Shown: piece after piece, positions 32,951 through 44,317 of the stretch
Layout of the letters: each line of letters starts with the position of its first letter
Position numbering within the stretch: position 1 is the stretch's first letter
Assembly: GCF_024346755.1 (NCBI RefSeq)
Contig: NZ_AP024861.1
Span: forward strand, 930,001-994,000
DNA length: 64,000 nt
Source: Vibrio aerogenes
GTDB lineage: Bacteria; Pseudomonadota; Gammaproteobacteria; Enterobacterales; Vibrionaceae
Direction of reading: 5' to 3'
Made by a program: the position numbers and the translations under genes
The notes under the pieces: generated by a model
Told to the model about the DNA's origin: nothing
What the model saw: the letters and a program-made list of their open reading frames with translations, nothing else
The model's database searches: none

Positions 32951-33754
32951 TTATTTTAAGATAGCGCTGTTGCCGTTTTCCCGAATGTGTCTGAGCAGTG
33001 CCTGAGTGCCTTTAGGGCTTGATGCCACGATATTACCTGACTTCATATATTCGGTACCGCCCGAAAAATCAGTCAGAATGGCGCCTGCTTCTCTGGCAAT
33101 CAAATCACCCGCTGCCATATCCCAGGGCTTCAGGCCCAATTCAAAATACCCATCTACCCGATTTGCTGCAACATAACAAAGATCAAGCGCTGCGGAGCCA
33201 GTTCTGCGGAAATCTGCACACTCAGTGAAAAGAGAAGTCACGATTTTCAGATAAGATTCTGAATGTTGCTTACTTTTGAAAGGAAAACCAGTGGCAAGAA
33301 CAGTGCCTTTCAGATCTTTGAGAGGATTCACCCTGATACGGGAGTTATTTAACTGGGCTCCTTGCCCACGTTGCGCTGTAAATAATTCATTCAGCATTGG
33401 ATCGTAAATACAGGCGACTTCGGTTCTTCCTTTCATCCGGACTGCGATAGATACCGCAAAATGAGGAAGCCCTTTCATAAAGTTTGTTGTGCCATCCAGT
33501 GGGTCTATGATCCATTGTACGTCTTTGTCTTTCCCTTCTGTCAGGCCACTTTCTTCTGCGACAATCGCATGATCAGGGTATGAAGTTTTAATCACATCAA
33601 TAATAATGGACTCTGCTTCTTGATCGACATTGGTGACAAAGTCGTTAACGCCTTTTTGAGTGGTTTGAATTTTATCAGCGTTTTCTAGTGATTTAGCAAT
33701 ATGGTTACCAGCTTTTCGCGCTGCGCGAATAGCAATATTTAGCATTGGATGCAT
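32951..33754 (-). CDS. suhB: Inositol-1-monophosphatase family protein SuhB
   Basis: SuhB, 267 residues, same as E. coli. Lithium-sensitive phosphatase fold: EESG (metal site), IIDPLDGTTNFMKG and the KPWDMAAGDLIAREAGA motif near the C-terminus. Besides inositol phosphate hydrolysis it is a partner of ribosomal antitermination complexes and RNA polymerase in E. coli. The start at 33754 fits the conserved N-terminus (MHPMLNIAIRAARKAG) and a GGGAAAA site. Divergent from trmJ. Confidence 0.95.
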   Translation of the reverse strand: MHPMLNIAIRAARKAGNHIAKSLENADKIQTTQKGVNDFVTNVDQEAESIIIDVIKTSYPDHAIVAEESGLTEGKDKDVQWIIDPLDGTTNFMKGLPHFAVSIAVRMKGRTEVACIYDPMLNELFTAQRGQGAQLNNSRIRVNPLKDLKGTVLATGFPFKSKQHSESYLKIVTSLFTECADFRRTGSAALDLCYVAANRVDGYFELGLKPWDMAAGDLIAREAGAILTDFSGGTEYMKSGNIVASSPKGTQALLRHIRENGNSAILK

Positions 33755-33927
33755 AGAATTTTCCCAGCAGATGTTAAAGAACAAAAAAAGCGGACGGCAG
33801 TATATCAAAATTTATAAAAAAAGGAAGTGGCTAAATTATGTTCTATTGAGTGTTTTATGTGTGAAAGACCAGTTCTTTCAGTCAGGTTTATGCTAATATC
33901 TGGCGCACTGAAAAAGATGGTGGTGAT

Positions 33928-34659
33928 ATGTTAGAACAGATAAAAATTGTTTTAGTTGGAACATCGCATTCAGGAAATATAGGTTCTGCGGCCCGGGCTA
34001 TGAAAGTGATGGGATTAAAGCAAATGGTACTTGTATCTCCTGAATGTGAAGTCGATGCACAGGCCATTGCTCTTGCAGCAGGTGCCAGTGATATTGCGCT
34101 TAATGCGTTGAAAGTATCAAATCTGGAGCAGGCTATTGATGATTGCAGCCTGGTTGTCGGAACAAGTGCCCGTTCACGGACTCTGTCCTGGCCAATGTTG
34201 GATCCACGGGAGTGTGGTGAATTATTTGCAGTTGAAAGTGAGCAATCACAGGTTGCTCTGGTTTTCGGCAGAGAACGAACCGGACTCACCAATGAAGAGC
34301 TGCAAAAATGTGATTATCATGTGGCAATACCTGCCAACCCTGAATATAGCTCTTTAAACCTTGCAATGGCCGTACAGACATTGTGTTATGAGCTGCGTGT
34401 GGCTTCACTGGCAAGGAAGCAGTCAGAATATCCGTTGCAAGAGAATACTGAGTATCCACGCCATCATGAACTGGAAATGTTCTACGGGCACCTTGAAAAA
34501 GTACTGTGTAAGACACACTTTATCAATGAGGCCCAGCCCAGCCAGGTGATGAATAAACTAAGACGGCTATTCAGCCGTGCCAGACCCGAAACTCAGGAAT
34601 TGAACATTTTAAGAGGGATACTGACTTCCGTAGAGAAATTGTCATCTCCGGATAAGTGA
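33928..34659 (+). CDS. trmJ: tRNA (cytidine/uridine-2'-O-)-methyltransferase TrmJ
   Basis: SPOUT-class methyltransferase of 243 residues that methylates the ribose at position 32 of tRNAs using SAM. Motifs: [20 protein letters not shown] (N-terminal), [15 protein letters not shown] and [17 protein letters not shown] (the trefoil knot binding SAM). The C-terminal 80 residues form the extension that binds tRNA. It lies 106 bp before iscR, a common neighbour in gammaproteobacteria, and is transcribed in the same direction. Confidence 0.95.
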   Translation: MLEQIKIVLVGTSHSGNIGSAARAMKVMGLKQMVLVSPECEVDAQAIALAAGASDIALNALKVSNLEQAIDDCSLVVGTSARSRTLSWPMLDPRECGELFAVESEQSQVALVFGRERTGLTNEELQKCDYHVAIPANPEYSSLNLAMAVQTLCYELRVASLARKQSEYPLQENTEYPRHHELEMFYGHLEKVLCKTHFINEAQPSQVMNKLRRLFSRARPETQELNILRGILTSVEKLSSPDK

Positions 34660-34674
34660 AATTCAGGCGATAAA

Positions 34675-34725
34675 ATACCTGACTAATTTAGTTGGTTAAA
34701 ATACTTGACTAATTTAGTCGGTTAT
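34675..34725 (+). promoter_or_regulatory. Two tandem IscR type 1 binding sites
   Basis: ATACCTGACTAATTTAGTTGG (34675-34695) and ATACTTGACTAATTTAGTCGG (34701-34721) both match the type 1 IscR motif (ATAssyGACTRWWWYAGTCrr-like) and are spaced 26 bp start to start. The second overlaps a TTGACT -35-like element. They sit 40-90 bp before iscR, which fits autorepression by [2Fe-2S]-IscR. Confidence 0.88.
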
Positions 34726-34765
34726 GTGACACTCAGATCCACATAAACGGTGTGGGTACAACATT

Positions 34766-35287
34766 ATGAGATTAACTTCAAAAGGAAGATATGCAGTCAC
34801 AGCAATGCTTGATGTGGCGTTGCATTCGCAGCAAAACCCAGTACCTCTGGCTGATATTTCTGAACGTCAGGGAATCTCGTTATCTTATCTGGAGCAATTG
34901 TTTGCAAAGCTCCGCAAAGCTGGATTAGTTGCAAGTGTCCGTGGACCTGGTGGTGGGTATCGCCTCGGTAATGATGCTGGTTGTATTTCTGTAGGGAATG
35001 TGATTGGTGCTGTCGATGAATCTGTCGATGCGACCAAGTGTGCAGGAAAAGGTGATTGCCAGGGGGGAACCCGTTGTCTGACCCATACATTATGGTGCGA
35101 TCTCAGCTCTCGTATTAGTGACTTTCTCGATAACATCACTCTCGGTGATCTGATGAATGATAACGAGATACTGGCGGTATCTGACCGTCAGAATATTGAT
35201 CTAGCGGTGAGCCAGGGGCATTCTCAGAATAATTCAAGTTCCATCACGCATAGTCCCGCGACTATGCAGTCTGGAATTCGGTCTTAA
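34766..35287 (+). CDS. iscR: Iron-sulfur cluster regulator IscR
   Basis: Rrf2-family regulator of 173 residues. Winged-helix domain in residues 1-80 and cluster ligands Cys92, Cys98 and Cys104 in [17 protein letters not shown], with His107 as the probable fourth ligand, the same numbering as in E. coli. It represses the isc operon when it holds a [2Fe-2S] cluster. The C-terminal tail after 150 is polar and rich in Ser/Asn. iscS follows after 28 bp. Confidence 0.97.
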   Translation: MRLTSKGRYAVTAMLDVALHSQQNPVPLADISERQGISLSYLEQLFAKLRKAGLVASVRGPGGGYRLGNDAGCISVGNVIGAVDESVDATKCAGKGDCQGGTRCLTHTLWCDLSSRISDFLDNITLGDLMNDNEILAVSDRQNIDLAVSQGHSQNNSSSITHSPATMQSGIRS

Positions 35288-35315
35288 GCCGTCAATTTTA
35301 CGTTGGAGTAAAAAA

Positions 35316-36530
35316 ATGAAACTGCCTATATATTTTGATTATTCAGCAACGTGTCCGGTTGATCCACGTGTTGCTGAAAAAATGGTTCAGTACATGACAA
35401 TGGATGGAATTTTTGGTAACCCGGCATCTCGCTCCCATCGTTATGGCTGGCAGGCAGAAGAGGCTGTAGATACAGCCCGTGAACAAATAGCAGATGTCTT
35501 GAATGCTGATTCCCGCGAGATTATTTTTACATCTGGCGCCACAGAATCTGACAATCTGGCGATTAAAGGCGCTGCTCATTTTTACAGCAAAAAAGGTAAG
35601 CATGTGATTACCTGTAAAACTGAGCATAAAGCCGTATTGGATCCTTGTCGTCAGCTTGAGCGTGAAGGATATGAGGTCACTTATCTTGAGCCGGAAGCGA
35701 ATGGCTTAATTGACCTGAAAAAGCTTGAAGCCGCGATGAGAGATGACACCGTTTTAGTTTCTATCATGCATGTGAATAATGAAATTGGTGTGGTTCAGGA
35801 TATCGCTGCTATTGGTGAAATGTGTCGTGCCCGCAAAATTGTTTTTCATGTTGATGCCGCTCAATCAGCAGGTAAGCTGCCAATTGATGTGCAGGAAATG
35901 AAAGTTGATCTCATTTCAATCTCCGGACATAAAATTTATGGTCCTAAAGGGATTGGTGCATTGTATGTTCGCCGCAAGCCACGTATTCGTCTGGAAGCTC
36001 AGATGCATGGTGGTGGTCATGAGCGTGGTTTCCGCTCGGGAACATTACCGACCCATCAGATTGTTGGTCTGGGTGAAGCATTCAGAATTGCCAAAGAAGA
36101 CATGCAAAAAGACTATGATCACGCCAAGCATTTGCGTGATCGCATGCTGGCTGGGTTGAAAGATATGGAAGCTCTGACAATCAATGGGGATTTAGAGCAG
36201 CGTATTCCTAACAATCTGAACATCAGTTTTGCCTTTGTTGAAGGTGAATCATTGCTGATGTCTTTAAAAGACTTAGCGGTGTCTTCCGGTAGTGCATGTA
36301 CATCTGCCAGCCTTGAGCCATCGTATGTATTACGCGCTCTGGGACTGGATGACGAGCTGGCCCATAGTTCAGTACGTTTTTCCTTTGGTCGTTTCACGAC
36401 TGAAGAAGAGATTGACTACGCGGTCGAGAAAATTCGTGTAGCAGTTGATAAATTACGTGACATGTCTCCTCTATGGGATATGTATAAAGAAGGTGTTGAT
36501 TTGAGCACGGTTGAATGGGCTCATCATTAA
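35316..36530 (+). CDS. iscS: Cysteine desulfurase IscS
   Basis: PLP-dependent cysteine desulfurase, 404 residues as in E. coli. PLP lysine in [10 protein letters not shown], active-site loop Cys in [17 protein letters not shown]. It takes sulfur from cysteine for cluster assembly on IscU and for tRNA thiolation. A GGAG site lies before the ATG. Second gene of the isc operon. Confidence 0.98.
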   Translation: MKLPIYFDYSATCPVDPRVAEKMVQYMTMDGIFGNPASRSHRYGWQAEEAVDTAREQIADVLNADSREIIFTSGATESDNLAIKGAAHFYSKKGKHVITCKTEHKAVLDPCRQLEREGYEVTYLEPEANGLIDLKKLEAAMRDDTVLVSIMHVNNEIGVVQDIAAIGEMCRARKIVFHVDAAQSAGKLPIDVQEMKVDLISISGHKIYGPKGIGALYVRRKPRIRLEAQMHGGGHERGFRSGTLPTHQIVGLGEAFRIAKEDMQKDYDHAKHLRDRMLAGLKDMEALTINGDLEQRIPNNLNISFAFVEGESLLMSLKDLAVSSGSACTSASLEPSYVLRALGLDDELAHSSVRFSFGRFTTEEEIDYAVEKIRVAVDKLRDMSPLWDMYKEGVDLSTVEWAHH

Positions 36531-36577
36531 TCAATCTTAATCATTCCTGACAGGACAGAGGATGAGAGGTAAAAGTC

Positions 36578-36961
36578 ATGGCATATAGTGATAAAGTTAT
36601 TGATCATTACGAAAACCCGCGTAATGTTGGGTCTTTCGACAAAGAAGATCCATCGGTAGGTAGTGGTATGGTTGGTGCGCCAGCCTGTGGTGATGTGATG
36701 AAATTGCAAATTAAAGTCTCTGAGCAAGGTATCATTGAAGATGCTAAATTCAAGACTTATGGTTGTGGTAGTGCAATTGCGTCCAGCTCACTGGTAACTG
36801 AATGGGTAAAAGGCAAGTCAATTGATGAAGCAGCAGCAATTAAAAATGCTGAAATTGCTGAAGAACTGGAACTACCACCAGTGAAAGTTCATTGCTCTAT
36901 TTTGGCAGAAGATGCGATCAAAGCAGCTGTTGCTGATTATAAAAAAAAGCATGAACAATAA
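36578..36961 (+). CDS. iscU: Iron-sulfur cluster scaffold IscU
   Basis: Scaffold protein, 127 residues. Cluster-binding Cys37 (GAPACGD), Cys63 (YGCGSAIASS) and Cys106 (KVHCSILAEDA), with Asp39; LPPVKVHC contains the HscA-recognised LPPVK. Builds the cluster with sulfur from IscS. 47 bp after iscS. Confidence 0.98.
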   Translation: MAYSDKVIDHYENPRNVGSFDKEDPSVGSGMVGAPACGDVMKLQIKVSEQGIIEDAKFKTYGCGSAIASSSLVTEWVKGKSIDEAAAIKNAEIAEELELPPVKVHCSILAEDAIKAAVADYKKKHEQ

Positions 36962-37017
36962 TTTTCTGAGGGAGCTGCTGCTCCCTCCTTATTACTTTTA
37001 ATCTGGGTTGGAGTCGT

Positions 37018-37341
37018 ATGTCCATCACTTTAACTGAAACTGCAGCAGATCGGATAAAAGCTTTTCTGGATAACCGTGGAAAAGGAATAGGTCTGAGGTT
37101 AGGGGTGAAAACAACAGGCTGTTCCGGTATGGCTTATGTACTGGAGTTTGTTGACGAATTAAATGAAGAAGATCAGGTGTTTGAAGCCGAAGGCGTCAAG
37201 GTGATTGTCGATCCTAAAAGTCTTGTTTATCTGGATGGCACGCAACTTGACTACGTAAAGCAAGGCCTGAATGAAGGCTTCGAATTTAATAATCCCAATG
37301 TGAAAAATGAATGTGGCTGCGGTGAAAGTTTTACTGTGTAG
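37018..37341 (+). CDS. iscA: Iron-sulfur cluster assembly protein IscA
   Basis: A-type carrier, 107 residues. The three conserved cysteines are in TTGCSGMAY and the C-terminal ECGCGESF. It receives clusters from IscU and passes them on, mainly to [4Fe-4S] proteins. A GGAG ribosome site precedes the ATG. Confidence 0.97.
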   Translation: MSITLTETAADRIKAFLDNRGKGIGLRLGVKTTGCSGMAYVLEFVDELNEEDQVFEAEGVKVIVDPKSLVYLDGTQLDYVKQGLNEGFEFNNPNVKNECGCGESFTV

Positions 37342-37417
37342 AACATTCTGATGGTCGGGTGTCTGTCATATTTGGCCATCTGTTTTTGATTGCCGGAAAA
37401 TCAGGACTAATATCAGC

Positions 37418-37930
37418 ATGAACTATTTTGAATTATTCGGGCTACCAACTCAGTACGAACTGGATGGTAGCCTTCTTGCTTCTCAGTTTCGCGAACTACA
37501 AAAGAAATTTCATCCCGATAACTTCGCTGCCGCTTCAGAAAGAGAACAATTGGTAGCGGTTCAAAAAGCTTCAGAAATCAACGATGCTTATCAAACTTTG
37601 AAAAATGAAATTTCACGAGCCGAGTATATTTTGTTAATTCATGGCACAGATATTCGTGATGAGCAAAGAACAATGCAGGATCCTGAGTTTCTCATGGAAC
37701 AAATGATGTTGCGGGAGGAGCTGGAATCGATCGATCAGCGTGCAGACGATCAGGCACTTTCTGCTTTTGAAGCTAAAGTTGATGCCATGTACAAAGAAAA
37801 ATTAGCTGATTTCCGGAAACAATTCGGGCTTTCTTCATGGGAACCGGCCGCTGATACGGTTCGTAAGCTCAAGTTTATCTCTAAATTAAAATATGAAATT
37901 GAGCAAACCGAAGACAAAATGTTCGGTTAG
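37418..37930 (+). CDS. hscB: Co-chaperone HscB
   Basis: J-domain co-chaperone of 170 residues. The J-domain (1-75) has the HPD motif at residues 32-34 (KKFHPDNF); the C-terminal three-helix bundle (90-170) binds IscU. It brings IscU to HscA and stimulates its ATPase. hscA starts 20 bp later. Confidence 0.97.
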   Translation: MNYFELFGLPTQYELDGSLLASQFRELQKKFHPDNFAAASEREQLVAVQKASEINDAYQTLKNEISRAEYILLIHGTDIRDEQRTMQDPEFLMEQMMLREELESIDQRADDQALSAFEAKVDAMYKEKLADFRKQFGLSSWEPAADTVRKLKFISKLKYEIEQTEDKMFG

Positions 37931-37950
37931 TTCAATAAAGGAAGTTATCC

Positions 37951-39807
37951 ATGCCATTACTTCAAATTGCAGAACCTGGACAAAGTGCAGCACCTCACCA
38001 GCATAAACTGGCTGCCGGGATCGACTTAGGCACAACTAACTCACTGGTCGCTTCTGTCCGGAGTGGCTCTGCAACGACGCTTGCGGATGATAGCGGTCAA
38101 AAAATTGTGCCGTCAGTCGTTCATTATGCTCAGGAAGAAACAACCGTTGGTGCTGCAGCATATCTTAAAGCACAGCAAGATCCTGTGAATACCATCATTT
38201 CAGTGAAGCGTTTGATCGGACGTTCGTTAGATGATGTTCAATCCCGTTATCCTAAGTTGCCCTACAAACTGAAACCCAGTGACAATCGTTTACCTGTTTT
38301 TCAGACATCCCAGGGCGATAAAAACCCGATTCAGGTTTCTTCTGACATACTCCGGGTTTTAGCGCAAAGAGCCGAAAGCACTCTGGGCGGAGAGCTGGCG
38401 GGCGTCGTGATCACTGTTCCTGCTTATTTTGATGATGCCCAGAGAACCGGGACGAAAGAAGCTGCCCGCCTGGCTGGCATACATGTTTTGCGATTGTTGA
38501 ATGAACCCACAGCGGCTGCGATTGCCTATGGTCTGGATTCCGGTCAGGAAGGCGTTATTGCTGTTTATGACCTGGGTGGCGGAACATTTGATATTTCGGT
38601 GCTCCGGCTGTCAAAGGGTGTTTTTGAAGTTCTGGCAACCGGTGGCGATTCTGCATTAGGTGGTGATGATTTTGACCATTTGCTTGCTGATTATCTTCAT
38701 TCTCTTATGGAGAGAACTTCTCCTCTCTCAGCAGAAGAATACCGGGCTTTGCTGGATGCGGCGACACAAGCAAAAATCGCATTGTCAGAAAGTGACTGTA
38801 CCAATGTTTCCGTGCTTGGCTGGCAGGGACAGGTTGACAGAGAAACACTGAACGAATTAATTCGTCCTCTGATCAGAAAAACACTGATGTCCTGTAAAAG
38901 AGCGATGAAAGATGCCGGAGTCGATGCTGGTGAAGTGAATGAAGTTGTTATGGTTGGCGGTTCCACCCGAACGCCGTATGTCAGAGACATGGTTGGCGAC
39001 TTCTTTGGCCGCAAGCCTTTGACATCAATCAACCCGGATGAGGTTGTTGCGATTGGTGCCGCAATTCAGGCTGATATTCTGGCAGGTAATAAGCCGGATT
39101 CAGAGATGCTTTTGCTTGATGTGATTCCTCTGTCTCTTGGTATCGAAACCATGGGCGGATTAGTCGAGAAAATTATTCCCCGGAATACGACCATTCCTGT
39201 CGCCAGAGCTCAGGAATTTACAACCTTTAAAGATGGCCAGACGGCAATGATCATCCATACTGTTCAGGGAGAGCGTGAAATGGTTGATGATTGCCGTTCA
39301 CTTGCCCGGTTTTCACTGAAGGGGATTCCGCCGATGGCTGCTGGTGCGGCGCATATCAGGGTCACCTATCAGGTCGATGCTGATGGTCTGTTGTCAGTCA
39401 CCGCAATGGAAAAAAGTACCGGGGTCCAGGCTGAGATTCAGGTCAAACCATCCTATGGGTTGAGTGAAAATGAAATTGCAGAGATGCTTAAAGACTCAAT
39501 GAACCATGCGGAAGATGATATGAAAGTCCGGACGCTGATGGAACAGCGGGTTGAAGCTGACCGGGTCATTGAAGGTTTAATTTCAGCGATGCAGGCTGAT
39601 GGTGATGAATTACTGGATGAGCAAGAGCGCCGCGAGCTGTTAATTGCGATAGAAACATTAATTGAATTAAGAAACAGTGATGATGCACCTGCCATTGAGC
39701 AAGGTATCAAAGATGTGGATTCAGTGAGTCAGGCATTTGCCTCCCGGAGAATGGATAAGTCTATCCGGGAAGCATTAGCCGGACAATCAGTGAACGACAT
39801 AGATTAA
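37951..39807 (+). CDS. hscA: Fe-S chaperone HscA (Hsp70 family)
   Basis: Specialised Hsp70, 618 residues (E. coli 616). ATPase domain motifs [40 protein letters not shown] and [14 protein letters not shown]; substrate-binding domain from about 390 ([14 protein letters not shown]). It binds the LPPVK motif of IscU and promotes cluster release. A downstream in-frame ferredoxin gene follows after 16 bp. Confidence 0.98.
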   Translation: MPLLQIAEPGQSAAPHQHKLAAGIDLGTTNSLVASVRSGSATTLADDSGQKIVPSVVHYAQEETTVGAAAYLKAQQDPVNTIISVKRLIGRSLDDVQSRYPKLPYKLKPSDNRLPVFQTSQGDKNPIQVSSDILRVLAQRAESTLGGELAGVVITVPAYFDDAQRTGTKEAARLAGIHVLRLLNEPTAAAIAYGLDSGQEGVIAVYDLGGGTFDISVLRLSKGVFEVLATGGDSALGGDDFDHLLADYLHSLMERTSPLSAEEYRALLDAATQAKIALSESDCTNVSVLGWQGQVDRETLNELIRPLIRKTLMSCKRAMKDAGVDAGEVNEVVMVGGSTRTPYVRDMVGDFFGRKPLTSINPDEVVAIGAAIQADILAGNKPDSEMLLLDVIPLSLGIETMGGLVEKIIPRNTTIPVARAQEFTTFKDGQTAMIIHTVQGEREMVDDCRSLARFSLKGIPPMAAGAAHIRVTYQVDADGLLSVTAMEKSTGVQAEIQVKPSYGLSENEIAEMLKDSMNHAEDDMKVRTLMEQRVEADRVIEGLISAMQADGDELLDEQERRELLIAIETLIELRNSDDAPAIEQGIKDVDSVSQAFASRRMDKSIREALAGQSVNDID

Positions 39808-39823
39808 ACAGAGAAATAAAGTC

Positions 39824-40162
39824 ATGCCTAAAATTATTGTTTTACCTCATGAAGAATTATGTCCGGATGGTGCAGTTTTATCAGCTGAAGCTGGTGAAAC
39901 AGTGCTTGATGTTGCTCTGAAAAATGGGATTGAAATTGAGCATGCGTGTGAAAAATCCTGCGCGTGTACCACTTGCCATGTCATTATCCGGGAAGGCTTC
40001 GATTCACTGGATGAAAGTGATGAACTGGAAGATGATATGCTGGATAAAGCGTGGGGGCTGGAGCCAGAATCCCGGCTTGGTTGTCAGGCGAAGGTGACTG
40101 ATGAAGATTTGGTCGTTGAGATACCTAAATATACATTGAATCACGCAGCTGAAGACCACTAA
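39824..40162 (+). CDS. fdx: [2Fe-2S] ferredoxin of the isc operon
   Basis: Adrenodoxin-type ferredoxin, 112 residues. Cluster ligands Cys42, Cys48, Cys51 ([11 protein letters not shown]) and Cys87 (RLGCQAKV), the same positions as in E. coli Fdx; Cys46 is the extra conserved cysteine. It supplies electrons during cluster formation. Confidence 0.97.
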   Translation: MPKIIVLPHEELCPDGAVLSAEAGETVLDVALKNGIEIEHACEKSCACTTCHVIIREGFDSLDESDELEDDMLDKAWGLEPESRLGCQAKVTDEDLVVEIPKYTLNHAAEDH

Positions 40163-40221
40163 ACTTCTTTTTGCTGTTTGAGCTGCGAGATAAACTTACC
40201 GTAAAAGAAAAGGTTAGCATA

Positions 40222-40416
40222 ATGAAATGGACTGATTCCAGAGATATTGCAATTGAACTATGTGAACTATATCCGGATACGGACCCAAAGACTGTCAGGT
40301 TTACAGATTTGCATCAGTGGATTACTCAATTAGATGATTTTGATGATGATCCAAATCGTTCGAATGAGAAAATACTTGAAGCGATCCTCCTGTGCTGGAT
40401 GGATGAAACTGACTAA
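40222..40416 (+). CDS. iscX: Fe-S cluster assembly protein IscX
   Basis: Small acidic protein of 64 residues (DUF528/IscX), binding IscS and iron and tuning desulfurase activity. Typical motifs [15 protein letters not shown] and [15 protein letters not shown]. The start at 40222 has AAAGG upstream and the conserved N-terminus; a frame from 40171 adds 17 unrelated residues. Last gene of the isc operon. Confidence 0.96.
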   Translation: MKWTDSRDIAIELCELYPDTDPKTVRFTDLHQWITQLDDFDDDPNRSNEKILEAILLCWMDETD

Positions 40417-40445
40417 GTATTTCTTTCAATATCAGACTTACTGAT

Positions 40446-40472
40446 AAAAATGGGCCTTGAGGGCCCGTTTTT
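40446..40472 (+). terminator. Terminator of the isc operon
   Basis: GGGCC / GGCCC stem with A-rich left and T5 right side, 30 bp past the iscX stop. Confidence 0.82.
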
Positions 40473-40686
40473 ATCTGATTGACATCTTTGAAGTGCATTA
40501 TATATCGTTATACCCGGATTACCGCAAGATGCAGGATGCTGTATGTCGACAAAAGATGTAGTTCCCGGACAGGGAATTCAGTCAGGAATGTACCCACCTT
40601 TCTCATCTCACTGTCGCATGTATCTTGCTGTATTCCGGACATAAAAAATATCAGTTTCATTTTTTAAATTGATTTACATCACCGAT

Positions 40687-40711
40687 TCCCGGTCAACAGC
40701 GAAGACCGGGA
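40687..40711. other. Hairpin before pepB
   Basis: TCCCGGTC/GACCGGGA stem with a 9-base loop, followed by TATTTTA and 50 bp before the pepB start. It could be a weak terminator or a leader structure. The rest of 40473-40761 shows nothing else that I can support. Confidence 0.5.
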
Positions 40712-40761
40712 TATTTTATAAAGAATAAATGGCTGATATGCCATGAAGACAAGGAGATATC

Positions 40762-42048
40762 ATGTCTGTAACTATGTCAGTTTATATTAGTCGCGACCCG
40801 GCACCCGAACAGTGGGGCGAAAAAGCACTTCTTTCTTATACTGAATCAGGCGTCACCATTCATATCGATGCTGAAGAACCTATGTTACCTTTAATTCAAA
40901 AAGCAGCCCGTAAAATCGATGGTCAGGGGCTTCATCATGTTGAATTGAGCGGCGAAGAGTGGGGGCTTGAGAATATCTGGGCATTCTATCAGGGCTACAG
41001 AGACCCTAAAAAAGTAAATAATGTTTCATGGAATCTGCTGAATCAGCCCGAACAATCTGAGCTTGAGGCCAGAATTAAAGCAACAGACTGGATCCGGCAT
41101 GTCGTTAACAAAAGTGCAGAGGAAGTGGCGCCGCGCCAATTGGCAACAATGGCTGCTGAATTTGTTAAGTCTCTGGCGCCAGAGCATGTTTCATACCGGA
41201 TTGTCAAAGATAAAGACTTACTGGCAGATGGCTGGGAGGGGATTTTTGCAGTCGGTCGTGGTTCCGAAAGAACATCTGCGATGCTGCAGCTTGATTTTAA
41301 CCCAACGGGTGATGAGAATGCACCGGTCTATGCGTGCCTGGTTGGTAAAGGCATTACTTTTGATTCTGGTGGTTACAGCCTGAAACCATCGAATTTTATG
41401 TCTGCAATGAAAGCTGATATGGGTGGTGCAGCTATGGTGACCGGCGGACTCGGATTAGCCATGATGAGAGGGTTGAACAAACGGGTTAAATTGGTGCTGT
41501 GTTGTGCTGAAAATATGGTATCGGGCAGAGCGTTAAAGCTGGGAGATATCATTACATATAAAAACGGTAAAACGGTTGAAGTGATGAACACTGATGCTGA
41601 GGGCCGCCTGGTTTTAGCCGATGGCTTAATCTATGCCAGTGAACAACAGCCTGAAATGATCATTGATTGTGCAACACTGACTGGCGCAGCTAAAAATGCT
41701 CTGGGAAATGATTATCACGCTTTACTCAGCTTTGATGAGCAGCTAAGTCATAAGGCTTTATCTGTCGCCAAAGAAGAAGGAGAAGGATTATGGCCACTAC
41801 CTCTGGAATCATTCCACCGTCAGATGCTGCCTTCTAATTTTGCTGATTTATCAAATATCAGTTCCGGTGATTATGCCCCGGGTGCAAGTACAGCGGCTGC
41901 ATTTTTATCTTATTTTGTCGATAATTTTCAAAAAGGCTGGCTACATATTGATTGCGCTGCTACTTTCCGTAAAAGTGCGAGTGATAAATGGGCTGTAGGC
42001 GCAACCGGTGTTGGTGCAAGAACCTTAGCTGGCCTGCTTGCTGATTAA
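40762..42048 (+). CDS. pepB: Aminopeptidase B (peptidase M17)
   Basis: Leucyl-aminopeptidase family enzyme, 428 residues (E. coli PepB 427), releasing N-terminal residues of peptides in the cytoplasm. Metal site motifs: [38 protein letters not shown] and the [12 protein letters not shown] region. AAGGAG precedes the ATG. It commonly follows iscX in gammaproteobacteria, here after a terminator, so it probably has its own promoter. Confidence 0.95.
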   Translation: MSVTMSVYISRDPAPEQWGEKALLSYTESGVTIHIDAEEPMLPLIQKAARKIDGQGLHHVELSGEEWGLENIWAFYQGYRDPKKVNNVSWNLLNQPEQSELEARIKATDWIRHVVNKSAEEVAPRQLATMAAEFVKSLAPEHVSYRIVKDKDLLADGWEGIFAVGRGSERTSAMLQLDFNPTGDENAPVYACLVGKGITFDSGGYSLKPSNFMSAMKADMGGAAMVTGGLGLAMMRGLNKRVKLVLCCAENMVSGRALKLGDIITYKNGKTVEVMNTDAEGRLVLADGLIYASEQQPEMIIDCATLTGAAKNALGNDYHALLSFDEQLSHKALSVAKEEGEGLWPLPLESFHRQMLPSNFADLSNISSGDYAPGASTAAAFLSYFVDNFQKGWLHIDCAATFRKSASDKWAVGATGVGARTLAGLLAD

Positions 42049-42132
42049 TCAGACTTTTATCATGATTACTATCTGTACCTGAAATATAAGAAGTACTCAG
42101 ATGAGTACCACAAAAAACAAAAGGAAGAATTT

Positions 42133-42558
42133 ATGGCATTAGAGAGAACATTTTCTATCATCAAGCCTGATGCGGTCAAACGGGATATTATCGGTGAAAT
42201 ATATCAGCGTATTGAAAAAGCCGGACTGAAGATTATCGCTGCAAAAATGGTTCATCTGAATGAAGAACAGGCTTCAGGTTTTTATGCAGAGCATGAAGGA
42301 AAGGACTTCTTCCCAAAATTGAAAGAATTTATGACCTCTGGCCCAATTATGGTTCAGGTACTTGAAGGCGAAGATGCAATAGTCCGCTATCGTGAGCTCA
42401 TGGGAAAAACCAACCCTGAAGAAGCAGCTTGCGGTACATTGCGTTCTGATTATGCCCTGAGCATGAGTTACAATTCTGTTCATGGAAGTGATAGCCCGGC
42501 TTCGGCAGAAAGAGAGATTGCGTTTTTCTTTCCTGAATCAGAAATCTGTCCGCGCTGA
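42133..42558 (+). CDS. ndk: Nucleoside diphosphate kinase
   Basis: NDP kinase, 141 residues. The phosphohistidine is His117 in YNSVHGSDS; other motifs are [12 protein letters not shown] and [10 protein letters not shown]. It balances nucleoside triphosphate pools. AAGGAAG precedes the ATG. Confidence 0.98.
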   Translation: MALERTFSIIKPDAVKRDIIGEIYQRIEKAGLKIIAAKMVHLNEEQASGFYAEHEGKDFFPKLKEFMTSGPIMVQVLEGEDAIVRYRELMGKTNPEEAACGTLRSDYALSMSYNSVHGSDSPASAEREIAFFFPESEICPR

Positions 42559-42571
42559 TAACGACTATTTT

Positions 42572-42631
42572 TTTCTCGTGAACAATTTGTTTCTCGTGAA
42601 CATGCGCATTCCGATGTATTGACTGTTCACG
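42572..42631. repeat. CGTGAACA direct and inverted repeats after ndk
   Basis: TTTCTCGTGAACA occurs at 42572-42584 and 42590-42602, and the inverse TGTTCACG at 42624-42631. Three copies of the 8-mer within 60 bp may form alternative hairpins or a protein site; no role is known to me. Confidence 0.6.
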
Positions 42632-42639
42632 TTTATGAC

Positions 42640-42673
42640 CTCCGGAATATATTTAAATGATATGATTCCGGAG
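42640..42673. terminator. Probable ndk terminator hairpin
   Basis: CTCCGGAAT/ATTCCGGAG, a perfect 9-bp stem with a 16-base loop followed by cttt. The T-run is weak, so termination is uncertain. Confidence 0.5.
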
Positions 42674-42835
42674 CTTTCTGAGCAGCTTATGTCTGCCATG
42701 TAGCTTCAGGTTTTTCAGGTATATCTGAGACCTGCTTTTCTGAAGTGACTCACCTTGTCAGGGCTTGTTGTTATTGCTTAAAGGCTGTACAATGCGCGCC
42801 CTGATTTTATCTGTTCGTCTTTCCGGAGAGCCTCT

Positions 42836-43954
42836 ATGACCACGAAATTCAATTTGCTTGATTTTGACAGAAAAGCAATGCGCCAGCTGTTTACCGAAGA
42901 ATTGAATGAGAAGGCATTTCGGGCTGAACAGGTAATGAAGTGGATTTATCACTTTGGCTGTGATGACTTTTCCCAAATGACAAACATCAATAAAAAGCTG
43001 ATAAGCAAACTTCAGCAACGATGTGAAATAAAAGCACCCTATGTGTCTGAAGCGCAGCACTCATCAGATGGTACGATTAAATGGGCAATGCGTGTCGGCG
43101 ATCAAGATGTTGAAACTGTGTATATTCCGGAAGATGACCGGGCAACTCTTTGTGTTTCTTCACAGGTTGGATGCGCACTTGAGTGTAAGTTTTGTTCGAC
43201 GGCTCAACAAGGATTTAACCGGAATCTTCGTGTCTCTGAGATTATTGGTCAGGTTTGGCGGGCTGCCCGTGAAATCGGTCTTGAAAAAGAAACGGGCCGC
43301 AGACCGATTACCAATGTCGTCATGATGGGAATGGGCGAGCCTTTGCTGAATATGAAAAACCTCATCCCTTCATTAAATATTATGCTGGATGACTTTGGTT
43401 TTGGCTTATCCAAGCGACGGGTCACCGTTTCTACTTCGGGTGTTGTCTCTGGCCTCGAGCAAATGATCGATAAAGTTGATGTTGCTTTAGCCATTTCACT
43501 ACATGCTCCCAATGATAAGCTGAGAAGCGAAATTATGCCGATTAATGACCGGTGGGATATTGATGATTTCCTGTCAACCGTCCGGCGTTATATCGCTTCT
43601 TCAAATGCCAACCGGGGTAAAGTTACAGTCGAGTACATTCTTCTGGACCATGTCAATGACGGGACAGAACATGCTCATGAGCTGGCTAAACTGATGAAGA
43701 ACACACCGTGTAAGATTAATCTGATTCCATTTAATCCTTATCCGGGGTCTCCTTATAAAAAGCCCAGTAATTCCCGTATTGATCGGTTTATGAAAGTCCT
43801 GATGTCTTACGATTATACGGTTACTGTACGTAAAACCCGTGGGGACGATATTGATGCCGCATGTGGTCAGTTGGTCGGAGATGTGATTGACAGAACGAAA
43901 CGAACAAAAATTAATTCAGATGAATACGGTGCTATTCCTGTCCGTGCTGTTTAA
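42836..43954 (+). CDS. rlmN: 23S rRNA (adenine 2503-C2)-methyltransferase RlmN
   Basis: Radical SAM methyltransferase, 372 residues, acting on A2503 of 23S rRNA and A37 of some tRNAs. The [4Fe-4S] ligands are Cys113, Cys117 and Cys120 ([10 protein letters not shown]); the C-terminal catalytic Cys is in [20 protein letters not shown] and the IPFNPYPGS stretch are typical. An AGAG site precedes the ATG. rodZ starts 363 bp later. Confidence 0.96.
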   Translation: MTTKFNLLDFDRKAMRQLFTEELNEKAFRAEQVMKWIYHFGCDDFSQMTNINKKLISKLQQRCEIKAPYVSEAQHSSDGTIKWAMRVGDQDVETVYIPEDDRATLCVSSQVGCALECKFCSTAQQGFNRNLRVSEIIGQVWRAAREIGLEKETGRRPITNVVMMGMGEPLLNMKNLIPSLNIMLDDFGFGLSKRRVTVSTSGVVSGLEQMIDKVDVALAISLHAPNDKLRSEIMPINDRWDIDDFLSTVRRYIASSNANRGKVTVEYILLDHVNDGTEHAHELAKLMKNTPCKINLIPFNPYPGSPYKKPSNSRIDRFMKVLMSYDYTVTVRKTRGDDIDAACGQLVGDVIDRTKRTKINSDEYGAIPVRAV

Positions 43955-44317
43955 TTTTCCTGTCCGGTGATATTTATTTTTTTAGGTGAGTTTTTCAGCG
44001 GAATTACCGCAGGCAGGTCAGGCTGTACAAATATCCGGGTCTGCTGGCTTAAATTAGTTGATGTTATGTCAATTTATCGAAAAACATTGAGATAACTTAG
44101 TCGTTGCGCCTAATTCCTTGTTGTTTCACATCTAATATCCATTAGAATGATTACCCATATTTGTCAAAAATGTTTGAGTTATTAATAATTCTAACGTTAA
44201 TATGAACTTTATTTTGTGCTGTAGTATGGCTTAGGTATTGAATAAGAATAAAAATGATGAAGATAAAGCTATGCTTACTGTGAGACTACAGCGATGCAAA
44301 TGAGATAGATACTGCAG
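43955..44317. other. Intergenic region rlmN-rodZ, nothing identified
   Basis: 363 bp with no supported gene. AT-rich, and likely to carry the promoter of the rodZ-ispG-hisS unit. No terminator of convincing quality was found. Confidence 0.4.

Noticed and set aside
43955..44317. Missing pilW/pilF gene between rlmN and rodZ
   Set aside because: The gene is next to rlmN in some gammaproteobacteria, but I am not sure that vibrios have it here, and no remnant is visible, so no loss is claimed.
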